From contig JAVVEM010000011.1 of the NCBI GenBank assembly GCA_032250805.1, forward strand, positions 1 to 64,000: a DNA stretch of 64,000 bases. The letters are read 5' to 3'. Below are positions 51,186 through 60,084 of this stretch, piece after piece. Positions within the stretch are counted from its first letter, which is position 1. Every line of letters begins with the position of its first letter. Under the pieces are notes generated by a model. That model worked only from the letters and a program-made list of their open reading frames with translations, made no database searches and was not told the DNA's origin. Made by a program: the position numbers and the translations under genes. The stretch comes from B18-G4 sp032250805 (lineage in GTDB: Bacteria; Bacteroidota; Bacteroidia; Bacteroidales; B18-G4).

Positions 51186-52313
51186 TTATTTGCTCGAAAA
51201 TTTATAGATCGTTGTATAGCTGTATTCTTCACCCGGTCGTAGGATGGTATTCGGAAAGGCATCTTGATTGGGTGAATCGGGGAAATGCTGTGTTTCCAGG
51301 CAAAACCCATGATGTTTGTGATATACAATGCCGTTTTTGCCTGTCAGGCTGCCGTCGAGAAAGTTGCCCGAATAAAACTGTATGCCCGGCTCGCTTGTAT
51401 ACACTTCCATGAAACGCCCTGACGAAGGATGATAAACTTCTGCCACTTTTAGCAGTTCACCCCTGTTGTTCAGCACATAGGTATGGTCGTAACCGCCTTC
51501 TACCTCATCAATACGCTCACCGATGGCTGTGGGAGTGCGGAAATCCATTGGTGAATTATCCAGTCCTACGAGGTTTCCGGTTGGAATAAGTGTTTCGTCG
51601 ACAGCAACATATTTATCGGCATCGATCATCAGGATATGGTCAAGCGCATTTTGCGCTGAGCCGCTGAGATTGAAATATGAATGATGCGTTAAGTTGATGG
51701 GTGTAGCCTTGTCGGTTGTGGCAAAATACCGGATTTTTAGCTCATTGTCGTTGTTCAGGATATAGCTTACCCTGGCCTTGAGGTTACCCGGGTAGCCTTC
51801 TTCCATATCAGGACTATTATAGATTAGTATCAAAGCTGCGCTGTCGTTGTTTTCAATGGTTTCAGCATCCCATACTACCTTATCGAAGCCCCTCAGGCCC
51901 CCATGCAAATGGTTGGGGCCATTGTTGGTAGCAAGGGTATATTCTTCGCCATCAATGCTGAATTTACCTTTGGCGATGCGATTACCGTAGCGGCCCACAA
52001 TACTGCCAAAATAGGGATGACCGTCGAGATATGACTGCAAACTGTCGAAACCCAGCACAACATCGGCAAGCTTTCCTTCTTTGTCGGGGACCAACAGAGA
52101 AGTAACGATCCCGCCGTAATTGGTGATCCTTACTGTCATTCCGTTACTGTTTGAAAGCGTGAACAGATATACTTCTGTTGTATCAAGCTGTCCGAAAATT
52201 TCTTTCGTGATCTTCATGGATTTTTCTGTTGATTGTTCATTCATCCTTTGCATACATCCGGTCAGGAGGATGATCAGGGTGATGGCAGGAATTAATTTGA
52301 TGAAGCTTTTCAT
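51186..52313 (-). CDS. galM: Aldose 1-epimerase (GalM), lipoprotein
   Basis: A 375-residue protein with a lipoprotein signal (ITLIILLTGC, lipobox Cys20), so it is exported and membrane-tethered. The mutarotase domain has NGPNHLHGGLRGFDK, where HG-H contact residues are retained, THHSYFNLSG with the catalytic His, and GIQFYSGNFLD; the last contains the conserved Glu region (EPGIQ). It interconverts alpha and beta anomers of aldoses in the periplasm or at the surface. The downstream TMTC-like gene begins at its stop. Two tandem -7 elements lie upstream. Confidence 0.93.
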   Translation of the reverse strand: MKSFIKLIPAITLIILLTGCMQRMNEQSTEKSMKITKEIFGQLDTTEVYLFTLSNSNGMTVRITNYGGIVTSLLVPDKEGKLADVVLGFDSLQSYLDGHPYFGSIVGRYGNRIAKGKFSIDGEEYTLATNNGPNHLHGGLRGFDKVVWDAETIENNDSAALILIYNSPDMEEGYPGNLKARVSYILNNDNELKIRYFATTDKATPINLTHHSYFNLSGSAQNALDHILMIDADKYVAVDETLIPTGNLVGLDNSPMDFRTPTAIGERIDEVEGGYDHTYVLNNRGELLKVAEVYHPSSGRFMEVYTSEPGIQFYSGNFLDGSLTGKNGIVYHKHHGFCLETQHFPDSPNQDAFPNTILRPGEEYSYTTIYKFSSK

Positions 52314-52336
52314 GAGCCATTTGATTTGGTGAGCAT

Positions 52337-52352
52337 CAAAAATACAAAAATA
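52337..52352 (-). promoter_or_regulatory. Tandem -7 elements upstream of galM
   Basis: On the minus strand TATTTTTG occurs twice in direct succession (52352-52345 and 52344-52337), about 23-32 nt before the ATG at 52313. Each copy matches TAnnTTTG. No TTG was seen at the right spacing. Confidence 0.45.
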
Positions 52353-52470
52353 TAAGTTTTTGGATTTGGTTGAAATGCTTTGGATATTCTCTGTGTATTG
52401 GAAGTGCAGTCAGCAATTGCGATCTGCTATAAATCTGATAATTATAATACTTCAGGCTGATCCTGGCTCA

Positions 52471-53940
52471 TTACTCAGGCCTGTATTCATAAGCGCCAAT
52501 ATCGGGCAAACTGATGCGGCTGATGCCGAGTATATCCTTGTCGATAATGGTGGACAGGGGCGAGGAGTTGATCACATTGATATCGCCCTGGTCGATACCC
52601 GGTGAGAGGGTGTCGAGGGCAAGATTATTTTTATCGCGGTCGACGAAGACAGGTTCCTGGTTTTTGATGCTACCCGGGAAGAGGTTTTCGTCGCCAATAT
52701 TCATTGCAGTGCTCAGCAGGCAGTGGTCGAAGGTATAGATAAAGTCGCCGGCACCATCCGAATCCAGGTAGATCTCTTCCTGCCTGTTGCCATAAATGAT
52801 GCTATTGCCGAAATATGCATCGGTATTGTACACAAACAATACGTCGTTGGGATCGAGGTAATAATTGGTTATGGCCAGGTTGGGATCCTGCCTTACGGCC
52901 TCCCTGAAATAGTTTGCAAATGTGCAATGGCGGAAGTCGTAAATGCCGCCCTGTAACAGAAGCCCGATCTGTCCGCAATTTGCCACAACATTGTTTACCC
53001 CTGTAATAGCATAATAGCGGCCCAAAATACCGATGCCGCTCATGTTTTCGATAATGGTATTGGTTAGGATGAGCTGATTGCCCATGGGCTCCTGCAGTGT
53101 TTCCGCCTGCAGCCCGATGAACCCATTGCGTATCACTGCATAATTGATCTCATTGTTCACGCTACCCTCGTTCAGCCATATCCTGTCCCATTGCCCGGGC
53201 AGGTCACGAAAATAGGGCTCCAACCTGTCCTGCTGAAATATTACCGGATCTTCCTGTGTGCCCATAACCTTGATGCTACCGCCTTTATATACCCACAATC
53301 CCGACTGGTTATGGAAATGGATCTTCGCGCCAGCTTCAATGCTCAGGCTGCCGGTTGAGTCAACTACGGCATAACCATAAACGAGGTAAGGTTTATCGGC
53401 CGGCCAGCTCACCGAACTGTCTTCCGGGGCAACGATCTTGTATTTGAGGTTGCCAAGGTTCTTATCGGCAATGATATAATGCGCATCCTGCCCCCAGGCA
53501 GCAAGCACCACGCTTTGTTCATTGCCATTGGTGATGAATGATATCTGATCGGAAACAACAAAAGGGGTTAAGGCTGAAGTTGGGTCGATGCTCACACGCA
53601 CAAAGATGAATAAGCTGTCGTTGCCGGCAATCTCGATATCGTGCTCCTGGACAGCGGGATTACCGTCGATATTGATCCTGTAGCTTGAGCTTTCGCCACC
53701 CATCAGCCTGATACTTGAGATATTAAGCGCCTTGTCGTGCCTGTTGTAAACTTTCAGGTTTCGTGTAATGGAACCAATTGTGGTGAACACCGTATCGAAG
53801 ATGATGGAATCAGCAGAAAAACTGAGCTTCAGCGAAGGATTGTCATCAACTTCCATCTCCTTACGGCAGGACGATAAGGCCAGGCCCGTCAAAACGATGG
53901 CGAACAGTAAAATTTTTGTATATTTCAGAAACATGTTCAT
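52471..53940 (-). CDS. Beta-helix lipoprotein, choice-of-anchor type, unrecognised
   Basis: A 489-residue protein with a lipoprotein signal (ILLFAIVLTGLALSSC, lipobox Cys25). An N-terminal beta-sandwich-like region (about 45-150) is followed by a right-handed beta-helix with repeated short strands such as GGSIKVMGTQEDPVIFQ and NQLILTNTIIENMSGIGILG. It ends with DIGAYEYRPE, a known ending of surface beta-helix proteins. ATG 53940 and ATG 53934 are both possible. It may bind or cleave polysaccharide, but no catalytic motif was recognised. It is the single leftward gene in this stretch. Confidence 0.72.
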   Translation of the reverse strand: MNMFLKYTKILLFAIVLTGLALSSCRKEMEVDDNPSLKLSFSADSIIFDTVFTTIGSITRNLKVYNRHDKALNISSIRLMGGESSSYRINIDGNPAVQEHDIEIAGNDSLFIFVRVSIDPTSALTPFVVSDQISFITNGNEQSVVLAAWGQDAHYIIADKNLGNLKYKIVAPEDSSVSWPADKPYLVYGYAVVDSTGSLSIEAGAKIHFHNQSGLWVYKGGSIKVMGTQEDPVIFQQDRLEPYFRDLPGQWDRIWLNEGSVNNEINYAVIRNGFIGLQAETLQEPMGNQLILTNTIIENMSGIGILGRYYAITGVNNVVANCGQIGLLLQGGIYDFRHCTFANYFREAVRQDPNLAITNYYLDPNDVLFVYNTDAYFGNSIIYGNRQEEIYLDSDGAGDFIYTFDHCLLSTAMNIGDENLFPGSIKNQEPVFVDRDKNNLALDTLSPGIDQGDINVINSSPLSTIIDKDILGISRISLPDIGAYEYRPE

Positions 53941-53948
53941 CTTCGCAA

Positions 53949-53956
53949 CAAAGGTA
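53949..53956 (-). promoter_or_regulatory. -7 element of the beta-helix lipoprotein gene
   Basis: On the minus strand TACCTTTG (53956-53949) matches TAnnTTTG, 8 nt before the ATG at 53940, implying an almost leaderless message like that of the Na/Pi gene. Confidence 0.45.
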
Positions 53957-54087
53957 GTACATTCTTATGAATGAAATCCTTCCGGCCCGGTCATAACGGT
54001 CACTATCATAATTTTCTGCATTAGCAATACGTTATTATTATGAGAATATTGTTTGAGATCAGGCTTTCGAATATTCTCCGAATCCCT

Positions 54088-54095
54088 TATCTTTG
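54088..54095 (+). promoter_or_regulatory. -7 element of the outer-membrane barrel gene
   Basis: TATCTTTG at 54088-54095 matches TAnnTTTG, 25 nt before the ATG at 54121. It argues for that start over the upstream in-frame ATG at 54040, which lies before the element. Confidence 0.5.
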
Positions 54096-54120
54096 CTCTT
54101 TCACTTATTCTGATTACAGT

Positions 54121-54702
54121 ATGCTTAAACATAAATTCACCATTCTTATTATCCTCCTGCTGCTCGTTGGATCCATACAACCAACATATGCGCAATTCGG
54201 TCAACCTTCGTCCCAAACGAAGAACGACTTCAGTATACAGAACAGATTTTATGTAGGGGGAGGGCTCGGATTTGGCATCTCGTCATATGGTACCAACCTG
54301 ATGATTGCACCCCTGGTGGGATACCGCTTATCGCCAAGTTTTGATATCGGGCTCCGCTTTACCTATAACTACTACCGGTATAACGATAGTTATTTTAAAT
54401 ATACGACAAATAATTACGGAGCAGGTGTTTTCGGCCGCTATTACCTTTTTTTCTTTAACGACCTGTTTCTTCACGCCGAGTACGAAGCGCTGAACTACGA
54501 TCAGTTCATCTATTTGGGCCCGAACAATGAATTGGAAAAAGAACGTTCATGGGTGTCGAGCGTCTTTATCGGCGCTGGCTACCGCCAATGGATCAGCAGT
54601 CGCGCCTTTGTTGGCATTACGGTTTTGTGGAACCTGCTCGACGATATCAACTCACCATACAGTAATCCTATTTTCAGGATAGGAGTAGGAGTAGGTATTT
54701 AG
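54121..54702 (+). CDS. Small outer-membrane beta-barrel protein
   Basis: A 193-residue protein from ATG 54121, chosen because a signal peptide follows at once (MLKHKFTILIILLLLVGS, then PTYAQ) and because the -7 element lies between this codon and the upstream ATG. The mature part is a run of amphipathic beta strands (GGGLGFGISSYGTN; FDIGLRFTYNYYRYND; RYYLFFFNDLFLHAEYEAL) and ends in FRIGVGVGI, as in small OmpX/OmpW-like barrels. It should sit in the outer membrane; no function is known. It is divergent from the beta-helix lipoprotein gene. Confidence 0.75.
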   Translation: MLKHKFTILIILLLLVGSIQPTYAQFGQPSSQTKNDFSIQNRFYVGGGLGFGISSYGTNLMIAPLVGYRLSPSFDIGLRFTYNYYRYNDSYFKYTTNNYGAGVFGRYYLFFFNDLFLHAEYEALNYDQFIYLGPNNELEKERSWVSSVFIGAGYRQWISSRAFVGITVLWNLLDDINSPYSNPIFRIGVGVGI

Positions 54703-54760
54703 AAAGTGTCTGCTGCCTGACAAGATACGTCTTCCCGATAATACTCCTCATCAGGTCAAT

Positions 54761-56221
54761 TTATTCGGCGGGTATTCTTTTTAATATCTCCAGGGTCATA
54801 TCCCAGAACTTTTCAACGGTTTTAATGTTGATCCGTTCGTCGGGGCTGTGGGCACCCTTGATTGTAGGACCATATGATACCATATCCATGTCGGGATATT
54901 TGTCGCCGATAAGTCCGCATTCCAGTCCGGCGTGGATCGCAAGCACTTCAGGTTCCGTCGCAAACAGGTCTTCATAGACCTTTGCCGTAATATCAACGAT
55001 CTCAGAATCCGGGTTTGGTGTCCATCCGGGATATCCGTCGGTATGCATGGTTTTTGCCCCCGCAAGCCGGAATGTGCTGGCCACCATGGCGCAGATGTCG
55101 TTCTTGGACGACTCAACTGACGATCGCTGGCTGGTGGTGATAAGGATATGCTTATCCTTGAATTTTACCGAAGCAAGGTTCGTTGAAGTTTCCACAAAAT
55201 TCTCAATATCCTGCGACCAGGCGATCACGCCGTGTGGGCAGGCATATACGGCATTCAGAAGTTTGTTCTGGGTGTTTATATCAATGATGAAGGCAGGTGT
55301 ATCGGTTTGTTCACAGGCTAAAGTAAGCCCTGGCTCAGTGGCTTTCAGTTCGGCTTTTACCGTATCATTGAATTTGCCGGCAAAACGTTCAAAATTACCT
55401 GCCTGGCCTTCGGGGATCATGGCAACGGCAAAACCTTCGCGGGCAATTGCATTGCGGAGGTTTCCGGCATTAAACTCCGACAGGAGCAGGCCGTATTCCT
55501 TTGACGCATTCCACAAAAACCTGTTAAGGATCTTGTTGGCATTGCCGTATCCTTTCTGGATGTCGTCGCCCGAATGACCACCACGCAGCCCGGTAACTGA
55601 TATTTTATATGCTTTGTATCCGGCCGGTACATCTTCTTTTGAATAGGGAAGCTCAGCAACAGTATCTCTGCCGCCGGCGCAGCCAATAAATATCTGGCCG
55701 TCGTCTTCCGAGTCGAGGTTGAGCAGGATGCGGCTTTGCAGTATTTCAGGATCAAGGCCGAAGGCACCTGTAAGGCCTGTTTCCTCATCAACAGTGATCA
55801 GGCATTCGATCGGGCCGTGTTCAATATCATCAGCTTCCAGTATGGCCAGCTGGGCGGCAATGCCAATGCCGTCGTCGGCACCGAGGGTGGTGCCTTTGGC
55901 CGTAACCCATCCATCTTCGATAAAGGCTTCAATGGGGTCAGTGTCGAAATCGTGTACGGTATCTGCATTTTTTTCGCATACCATGTCCATATGGCTTTGT
56001 AAAACTACAGATTTTACATTTTCCTTGCCTGCCGAGGCCGGTTTGCGTATGATCACGTTACCAATATCGTCGCGGAGGGTTTCCAATCCGTGCTCCTTGC
56101 CAAACGCCATCAGGTAAGCGGCAATATTTTCTTCCTTTTTCGATGGCCTGGGGATCTTCAGGATTTCGCCAAAGTAGTGCCACAGGCGTTCAGGTTTGAG
56201 GGTATATATTTCTTCGTTCAT
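54761..56221 (-). CDS. pepD: Aminoacyl-histidine dipeptidase (M20 family)
   Basis: A 486-residue M20C metallopeptidase with the two-zinc motifs: QSHMDMVCEK (His80-type ligand and Asp), TLGADDGIG (bridging Asp), DEETGLTGA (catalytic Glu pair), DSEDDGQIFIG and HSPDERI near the end. It hydrolyses Xaa-His and other unspecific dipeptides in the cytosol for amino-acid supply. Length and motifs are typical of PepD. It is transcribed alone behind a good promoter. Confidence 0.95.
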   Translation of the reverse strand: MNEEIYTLKPERLWHYFGEILKIPRPSKKEENIAAYLMAFGKEHGLETLRDDIGNVIIRKPASAGKENVKSVVLQSHMDMVCEKNADTVHDFDTDPIEAFIEDGWVTAKGTTLGADDGIGIAAQLAILEADDIEHGPIECLITVDEETGLTGAFGLDPEILQSRILLNLDSEDDGQIFIGCAGGRDTVAELPYSKEDVPAGYKAYKISVTGLRGGHSGDDIQKGYGNANKILNRFLWNASKEYGLLLSEFNAGNLRNAIAREGFAVAMIPEGQAGNFERFAGKFNDTVKAELKATEPGLTLACEQTDTPAFIIDINTQNKLLNAVYACPHGVIAWSQDIENFVETSTNLASVKFKDKHILITTSQRSSVESSKNDICAMVASTFRLAGAKTMHTDGYPGWTPNPDSEIVDITAKVYEDLFATEPEVLAIHAGLECGLIGDKYPDMDMVSYGPTIKGAHSPDERINIKTVEKFWDMTLEILKRIPAE

Positions 56222-56238
56222 GATATGTTGATTTTTTG

Positions 56239-56273
56239 CAAATGTATTATTTTATTTTATCCGGCTTATGCAA
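56239..56273 (-). promoter_or_regulatory. Promoter of pepD
   Basis: On the minus strand TTG (56273-56271), a 24-nt spacer and TACATTTG (56246-56239) fit the Bacteroidota consensus, the spacer being one base longer than usual. The -7 element ends 17 nt before the ATG at 56221. Confidence 0.5.
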
Positions 56274-56314
56274 ATAGCTGAGAAATATGGCTCATGCGAA
56301 GATTTATGTCATGA

Positions 56315-57736
56315 TCATCCGGCCCGGGCCAGCTCTTTTATCAGGCCTCTGAAAACAATGCCGTGAAACGGATATACAAGAACCCAGTATAGCCTTCCGA
56401 ATAAACCCCTGGGCCTGAAAGTGGCGGTCTGAATAAGCGTATTGCCGGTAAGCCTGAATTCGAGCCATGCCTCCCCGTGGAGTTTCATTTCGGCAAAAAG
56501 AAGCAGCCTTCCTTCTTGCTTATCACAGTATAAAACACGCCAGAAATCTATGGCATCGCCGGGGTGTACACTGTCGGGATTGGTCCGGCCACGATTCAGC
56601 CCCACGCCACCGGCCATTTGGTCGATAAACCCCCTGATCTGCCAGAGCCAGTTGGCATAATACCAACCCCTTTCGCCTCCGATATTCCATATTTTGCTGA
56701 TGGTGTTATCACGGTTTTGTACTGTACGTTCGCGTTTGTCGATAAAACAACCATATTTTGGAACATTCAGGAAATCAGATATCTGTATGTTTATGCGGCC
56801 ACTGACAAGTGAGTCTTTCCAACTCGAAACCACTTCATTTTGCTCGATCCTAATGAAAGAGCGTTCCAATGCATGCAGGTATGTCATAGGTTTAATATCC
56901 AGAATATCATTGATCCTGGTATCACGGCAAACAACATTTACCTTCATGCTGTCGACAAGGGCTACCGCCAGATTATAAGAGGTTGCGGTAACAAAATACA
57001 ACCAGTACGACGATAATCGTGGCGTCATTACCGGAACAGTGATTACTAGCCGTTTTAGCTTACGCACCCTGGCATAACCAAGAAGCATTTCCTTATAGGT
57101 AAGAATATCAGGTCCCCCGATATCAAAATCCTGGTTATAGGTATCAGCGTTGAACAGTGCTTTTGTGAGAAACTGGATAACATTTTTTATGGCTATGGGC
57201 TGGCATTTGGTATTGAGCCATTTTGGAGCAACCATAAGGGGCAATTTTTCAACAAGGTCGCGGACGATCTCAAAGGATGCGCTTCCGGAGCCAATAATGA
57301 TTCCTGCACGCAGAGCAGTAAAGTTGTAACTTCCTTTGATAAGCTCATTTTCAACATTTTTTCTTGAGGTCAGATGGTCTGATAAATGATCTTCATTGAT
57401 AATTCCTGTGAGATAAACCACATGATCGACCTTTGTTTTTTCTACTGCCTCCCTGAAATTAATGGCAGAGCGTTTTTCCAGTTCCTGATAATTTTTTGAT
57501 GAAGACATGGAATGAAGCAGGTAATAGGCTCCATCGATATCACCTGGAATAACTTTCAGGCTTTCTTCCTCAAGGAAATCAACTTCGATGATGTCGATAT
57601 GGGGAAGCAGAGAGGAGGGAGGTGAAAAACGCTTTTTATCCCTTACGCAACATATCACATGATGCCCTTTCTGCACGAGGACGGGTAGGATTCTTTTACC
57701 AATATATCCGGTTGCCCCGGTCAGAAGGATTTTCAT
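56315..57736 (-). CDS. NmrA-like SDR with C-terminal DUF2867 domain
   Basis: A 473-residue protein: N-terminal extended-SDR/NmrA-like Rossmann domain (LLTGATGYIGKRILPVLVQ, about 3-21; DIDGAYYLLHSM) and a C-terminal DUF2867 domain (about 320-470, with ERGWYYANWLWQIRGFIDQM and FRPRGLFGRLYWVLVYPFH). The pair is common in bacteria and unassigned in function; NAD(P)H-dependent sensing or a reductase role are usual guesses. The TYR-based catalytic signature is not evident, as in NmrA-like proteins. It is transcribed alone; the upstream gap contains a GGCATATGCC palindrome (about 57777) of unknown role. Confidence 0.88.
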   Translation of the reverse strand: MKILLTGATGYIGKRILPVLVQKGHHVICCVRDKKRFSPPSSLLPHIDIIEVDFLEEESLKVIPGDIDGAYYLLHSMSSSKNYQELEKRSAINFREAVEKTKVDHVVYLTGIINEDHLSDHLTSRKNVENELIKGSYNFTALRAGIIIGSGSASFEIVRDLVEKLPLMVAPKWLNTKCQPIAIKNVIQFLTKALFNADTYNQDFDIGGPDILTYKEMLLGYARVRKLKRLVITVPVMTPRLSSYWLYFVTATSYNLAVALVDSMKVNVVCRDTRINDILDIKPMTYLHALERSFIRIEQNEVVSSWKDSLVSGRINIQISDFLNVPKYGCFIDKRERTVQNRDNTISKIWNIGGERGWYYANWLWQIRGFIDQMAGGVGLNRGRTNPDSVHPGDAIDFWRVLYCDKQEGRLLLFAEMKLHGEAWLEFRLTGNTLIQTATFRPRGLFGRLYWVLVYPFHGIVFRGLIKELARAG

Positions 57737-57874
57737 ATTTTTATTTCAGTGATCAGCATTATGTTCATTTATTGCCGGCATATGCCTGTTTTAGGGCTTT
57801 CCTTGAAGTGCTTTGTAACATAACATTCTGACTGGCGATTGGTTCGATAAATAATTGCATAAAACAGATTGAGG

Positions 57875-58303
57875 CTAAAATTTGTTTTTGTATCTGTTGT
57901 ATGAATACTCAAGCAGTATTCTATCTACTTCACTACCATGGCCGGGCAAAAAAATGTTGCAGCCTGTTTCAAGAAGTTTATGCCAGCTTTTAACCATCAG
58001 GGCACGGTCATTGGCAAAGGGCGGCATCACAGAGCGCCTGGAAATACCAAAAAGGGCATCCCCGACAATGGCAATTTCATTGTCGACGATCACGCTCAGG
58101 GAGTCGGCGGTAAGAATGAGAGCAGAGAGTTTTTCATCATTAATTATTGTTTTGAAGTTTTTTATGAGTTTCTCCCTTACGTTACTCCTTCCGGTGTCGA
58201 TAAGGTAAAATGCGCCTCCGCTATTGATCATGTAGACGTTGGCACGACCTGAAAGTATGCGGTATACATAGCATCCTTTTGATGACTTCCAATGTTTTAT
58301 CAT
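57875..58303 (-). CDS. MBL-fold-like protein lacking the HxHxDH metal motif
   Basis: A 142-residue protein whose ends resemble a metallo-beta-lactamase fold: VYMINSGGAFYLIDTGRSN at the start, IVGDALFG in the middle and NIFLPGHGSEVDRILLEYS at the end. The region in which the zinc-binding HxHxDH should lie is replaced by LILTADSLSVI, and the protein is about half the normal length. It therefore probably binds no metal by the usual set and has no standard hydrolase activity. It may be an internal deletion or a natural reduced form. No operon partner is seen. Confidence 0.55.
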   Translation of the reverse strand: MIKHWKSSKGCYVYRILSGRANVYMINSGGAFYLIDTGRSNVREKLIKNFKTIINDEKLSALILTADSLSVIVDNEIAIVGDALFGISRRSVMPPFANDRALMVKSWHKLLETGCNIFLPGHGSEVDRILLEYSYNRYKNKF

Positions 58304-58350
58304 GATGATATATTTAAGGTCCTGAGCTACTCGCGAAGGATCGAAACCTG

Positions 58351-59007
58351 CTAAATCTTAATGTTTTTCATCTTGCTGATGGTTTCCTCAGGATTGTCGG
58401 AGGCAAAGATGGAATTGCCGGCAACAAGCACCTCTGCACCGCTGCGGATAAGCTCAATGGCATTGGCGGGATTTACCCCTCCATCCACTTCAATCAGAGC
58501 TTTTGATTTGGTGCGGAGGATAAGTTCCCTGAGGCGGCTGATTTTGTCCAGGGTGTTCCGGATAAATTTTTGTCCGCCAAAACCCGGGTTTACCGACATC
58601 AGCAAAACCATGTCAACATCTGCCAGGATATCTTCCAGGACAAAAACGCTGGTATGCGGGTTGAGTACAACGCCGGCTTTCAGTCCGAGCGATTTAATGC
58701 TTTGAATGCTGCGGTGGAGGTGTGTACATGCCTCATACTGAACGCTGATGATATCGGCCCCGGCTTCTTTAAAACGATCAAGATAACGATCGGGATCGAC
58801 AATCATCAGGTGCACATCCAGGGGCTTTTGTGCATATTCCTTTATCGTTCTGATGACAGGAAAACCAAATGAAATATTGGGTACAAATACACCATCCATC
58901 ACATCAACATGAAACCAGTCGGCTTCGCTGCGATTGATCATTTCTATGTCTTTGGCCAGATGCGCAAAGTTTGCTGATAAAAGTGATGGTGCGATCAGAT
59001 GTGCCAT
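58351..59007 (-). CDS. rpe: Ribulose-phosphate 3-epimerase
   Basis: A 218-residue TIM-barrel enzyme from ATG 59007; an earlier in-frame ATG at 59031 adds eight residues and overlaps the rpoD terminator. It has APSLLSANF, the metal ligand His in DVMDGVFVPN and DVHLMIVDPD, the loop VNPGFGGQKFI and the phosphate site EVDGGVN. It interconverts ribulose-5-phosphate and xylulose-5-phosphate in the pentose phosphate pathway. It lies downstream of rpoD on the same strand, separated by a clear terminator. Confidence 0.95.
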   Translation of the reverse strand: MAHLIAPSLLSANFAHLAKDIEMINRSEADWFHVDVMDGVFVPNISFGFPVIRTIKEYAQKPLDVHLMIVDPDRYLDRFKEAGADIISVQYEACTHLHRSIQSIKSLGLKAGVVLNPHTSVFVLEDILADVDMVLLMSVNPGFGGQKFIRNTLDKISRLRELILRTKSKALIEVDGGVNPANAIELIRSGAEVLVAGNSIFASDNPEETISKMKNIKI

Positions 59008-59040
59008 GGTTTTTTTTGTAAAAATAAACATTCTTGCATA

Positions 59041-59066
59041 AAAAAAGCGGGCATAACCCGCTTTTC
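59041..59066 (-). terminator. Rho-independent terminator of rpoD
   Basis: AAAAGCGGG (59043-59051) pairs with CCCGCTTTT (59057-59065) around a CATAA loop, and on the minus strand the stem is followed by a T run. It begins directly after the rpoD stop codon (59070-59068). Confidence 0.88.
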
Positions 59067-59067
59067 C

Positions 59068-59931
59068 TTATCCTAAATATGTTTTTAATATTTTACTTCT
59101 CGAGGTATGCTTCAGTCGGCGAATGGCTTTTTCCTTGATCTGCCTCACGCGTTCGCGGGTAAGGTCGAATTTCTCGCCGATCTCTTCCAGGGTCATCGGG
59201 TGCTTGCTATTCAGTCCGAAATAGAGCCTTACCACATCAGCTTCACGAGGTGTAAGCGTGGATATGGCCCTGTCGATCTCTTTTTTCAGCGAATCATAAA
59301 GCAATTGCGACTCGGGAGTTGAAGATTCGTCGCTTCTGAGGACATCATACATGGTATTGTCTTCGTCCTGCACCAGTGGGGCATCCATCGATACGTGGCG
59401 CCCTGAGTTTTTCATCGACTCCTTAACTTCATTTTCAGTGATCTCCAACAGGCTTGCAATTTCGCTTGCATTGGGCTCACGCTCATGCTCCTGTTCCAGC
59501 TTGGCGTAGGCTTTATTGATCTTATTTATCGAACCGATCTTGTTGAGCGGCAGCCTGACAATCCTCGACTGCTCGGCCAGGGCCTGCAATATCGATTGGC
59601 GGATCCACCAAACGGCATACGAGATAAATTTAAAACCGCGTGTTTCGTCGAAGCGCTGTGCAGCCTTAATAAGCCCGAGGTTTCCTTCATTGATGAGGTC
59701 GGGGAGGCTGAGCCCCTGGTTCTGATATTGCTTTGATACGGAAACCACAAACCTCAGATTTGCCTTGGTGAGTTTTTCGAGGGCAATACGGTCGCCCTGC
59801 TTGATGCGTTGCGCAAGTGCTACTTCTTCGTCAGCAGAGATCAGTTCAACCTTGCCAATCTCCTGAAGATATTTGTCGAGAGATGCGGTTTCCCTGTTTG
59901 TAACTTGTTTGGTAATTTTTAGTTGCCTCAT
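59068..59931 (-). CDS. rpoD: RNA polymerase primary sigma factor, Bacteroidota type
   Basis: A 287-residue sigma-70 family protein without the long N-terminal region 1.1 of proteobacterial RpoD, as is usual in Bacteroidota. Regions are clear: 1.2 (SLDKYLQEIGKVELIS), 2 (NLRFVVSVSKQYQNQGLSLPDLINEGNLGLI; FISYAVWWIRQSI), 3, and 4 (LTPREADVVRLYFGL; DLTRERVRQIKEKAIRRL). It is the housekeeping sigma that recognises the TAnnTTTG promoters seen across the window. A terminator follows. Confidence 0.96.
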   Translation of the reverse strand: MRQLKITKQVTNRETASLDKYLQEIGKVELISADEEVALAQRIKQGDRIALEKLTKANLRFVVSVSKQYQNQGLSLPDLINEGNLGLIKAAQRFDETRGFKFISYAVWWIRQSILQALAEQSRIVRLPLNKIGSINKINKAYAKLEQEHEREPNASEIASLLEITENEVKESMKNSGRHVSMDAPLVQDEDNTMYDVLRSDESSTPESQLLYDSLKKEIDRAISTLTPREADVVRLYFGLNSKHPMTLEEIGEKFDLTRERVRQIKEKAIRRLKHTSRSKILKTYLG

Positions 59932-60084
59932 ACACCAGCGTTCATTAGTATTTGGTTAAATCACTGATCTGAATTGCTTTAAAGGCCTGAAGTTGATTGT
60001 TATCCCGTCTGCTTCAGTTTTTAACAATACCAGTAGCATCTTATACGCAAAGCCACCGGTGGTGTTACACAAATATTTGGGTTT

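Noticed and set aside
51186..51328. Upstream N-terminal extension of the TPR membrane protein overlapping galM by 143 nt
   Set aside because: The extension has no conserved features and such a long overlap is unlikely; TTG 51184 or 51178 right after the galM stop fits better.
57837..57850. TTGGTTCGATAA, which resembles a tRNA T-loop
   Set aside because: No matching acceptor stem or anticodon arm could be placed around it, and the sequence is AT-rich; no tRNA is called.
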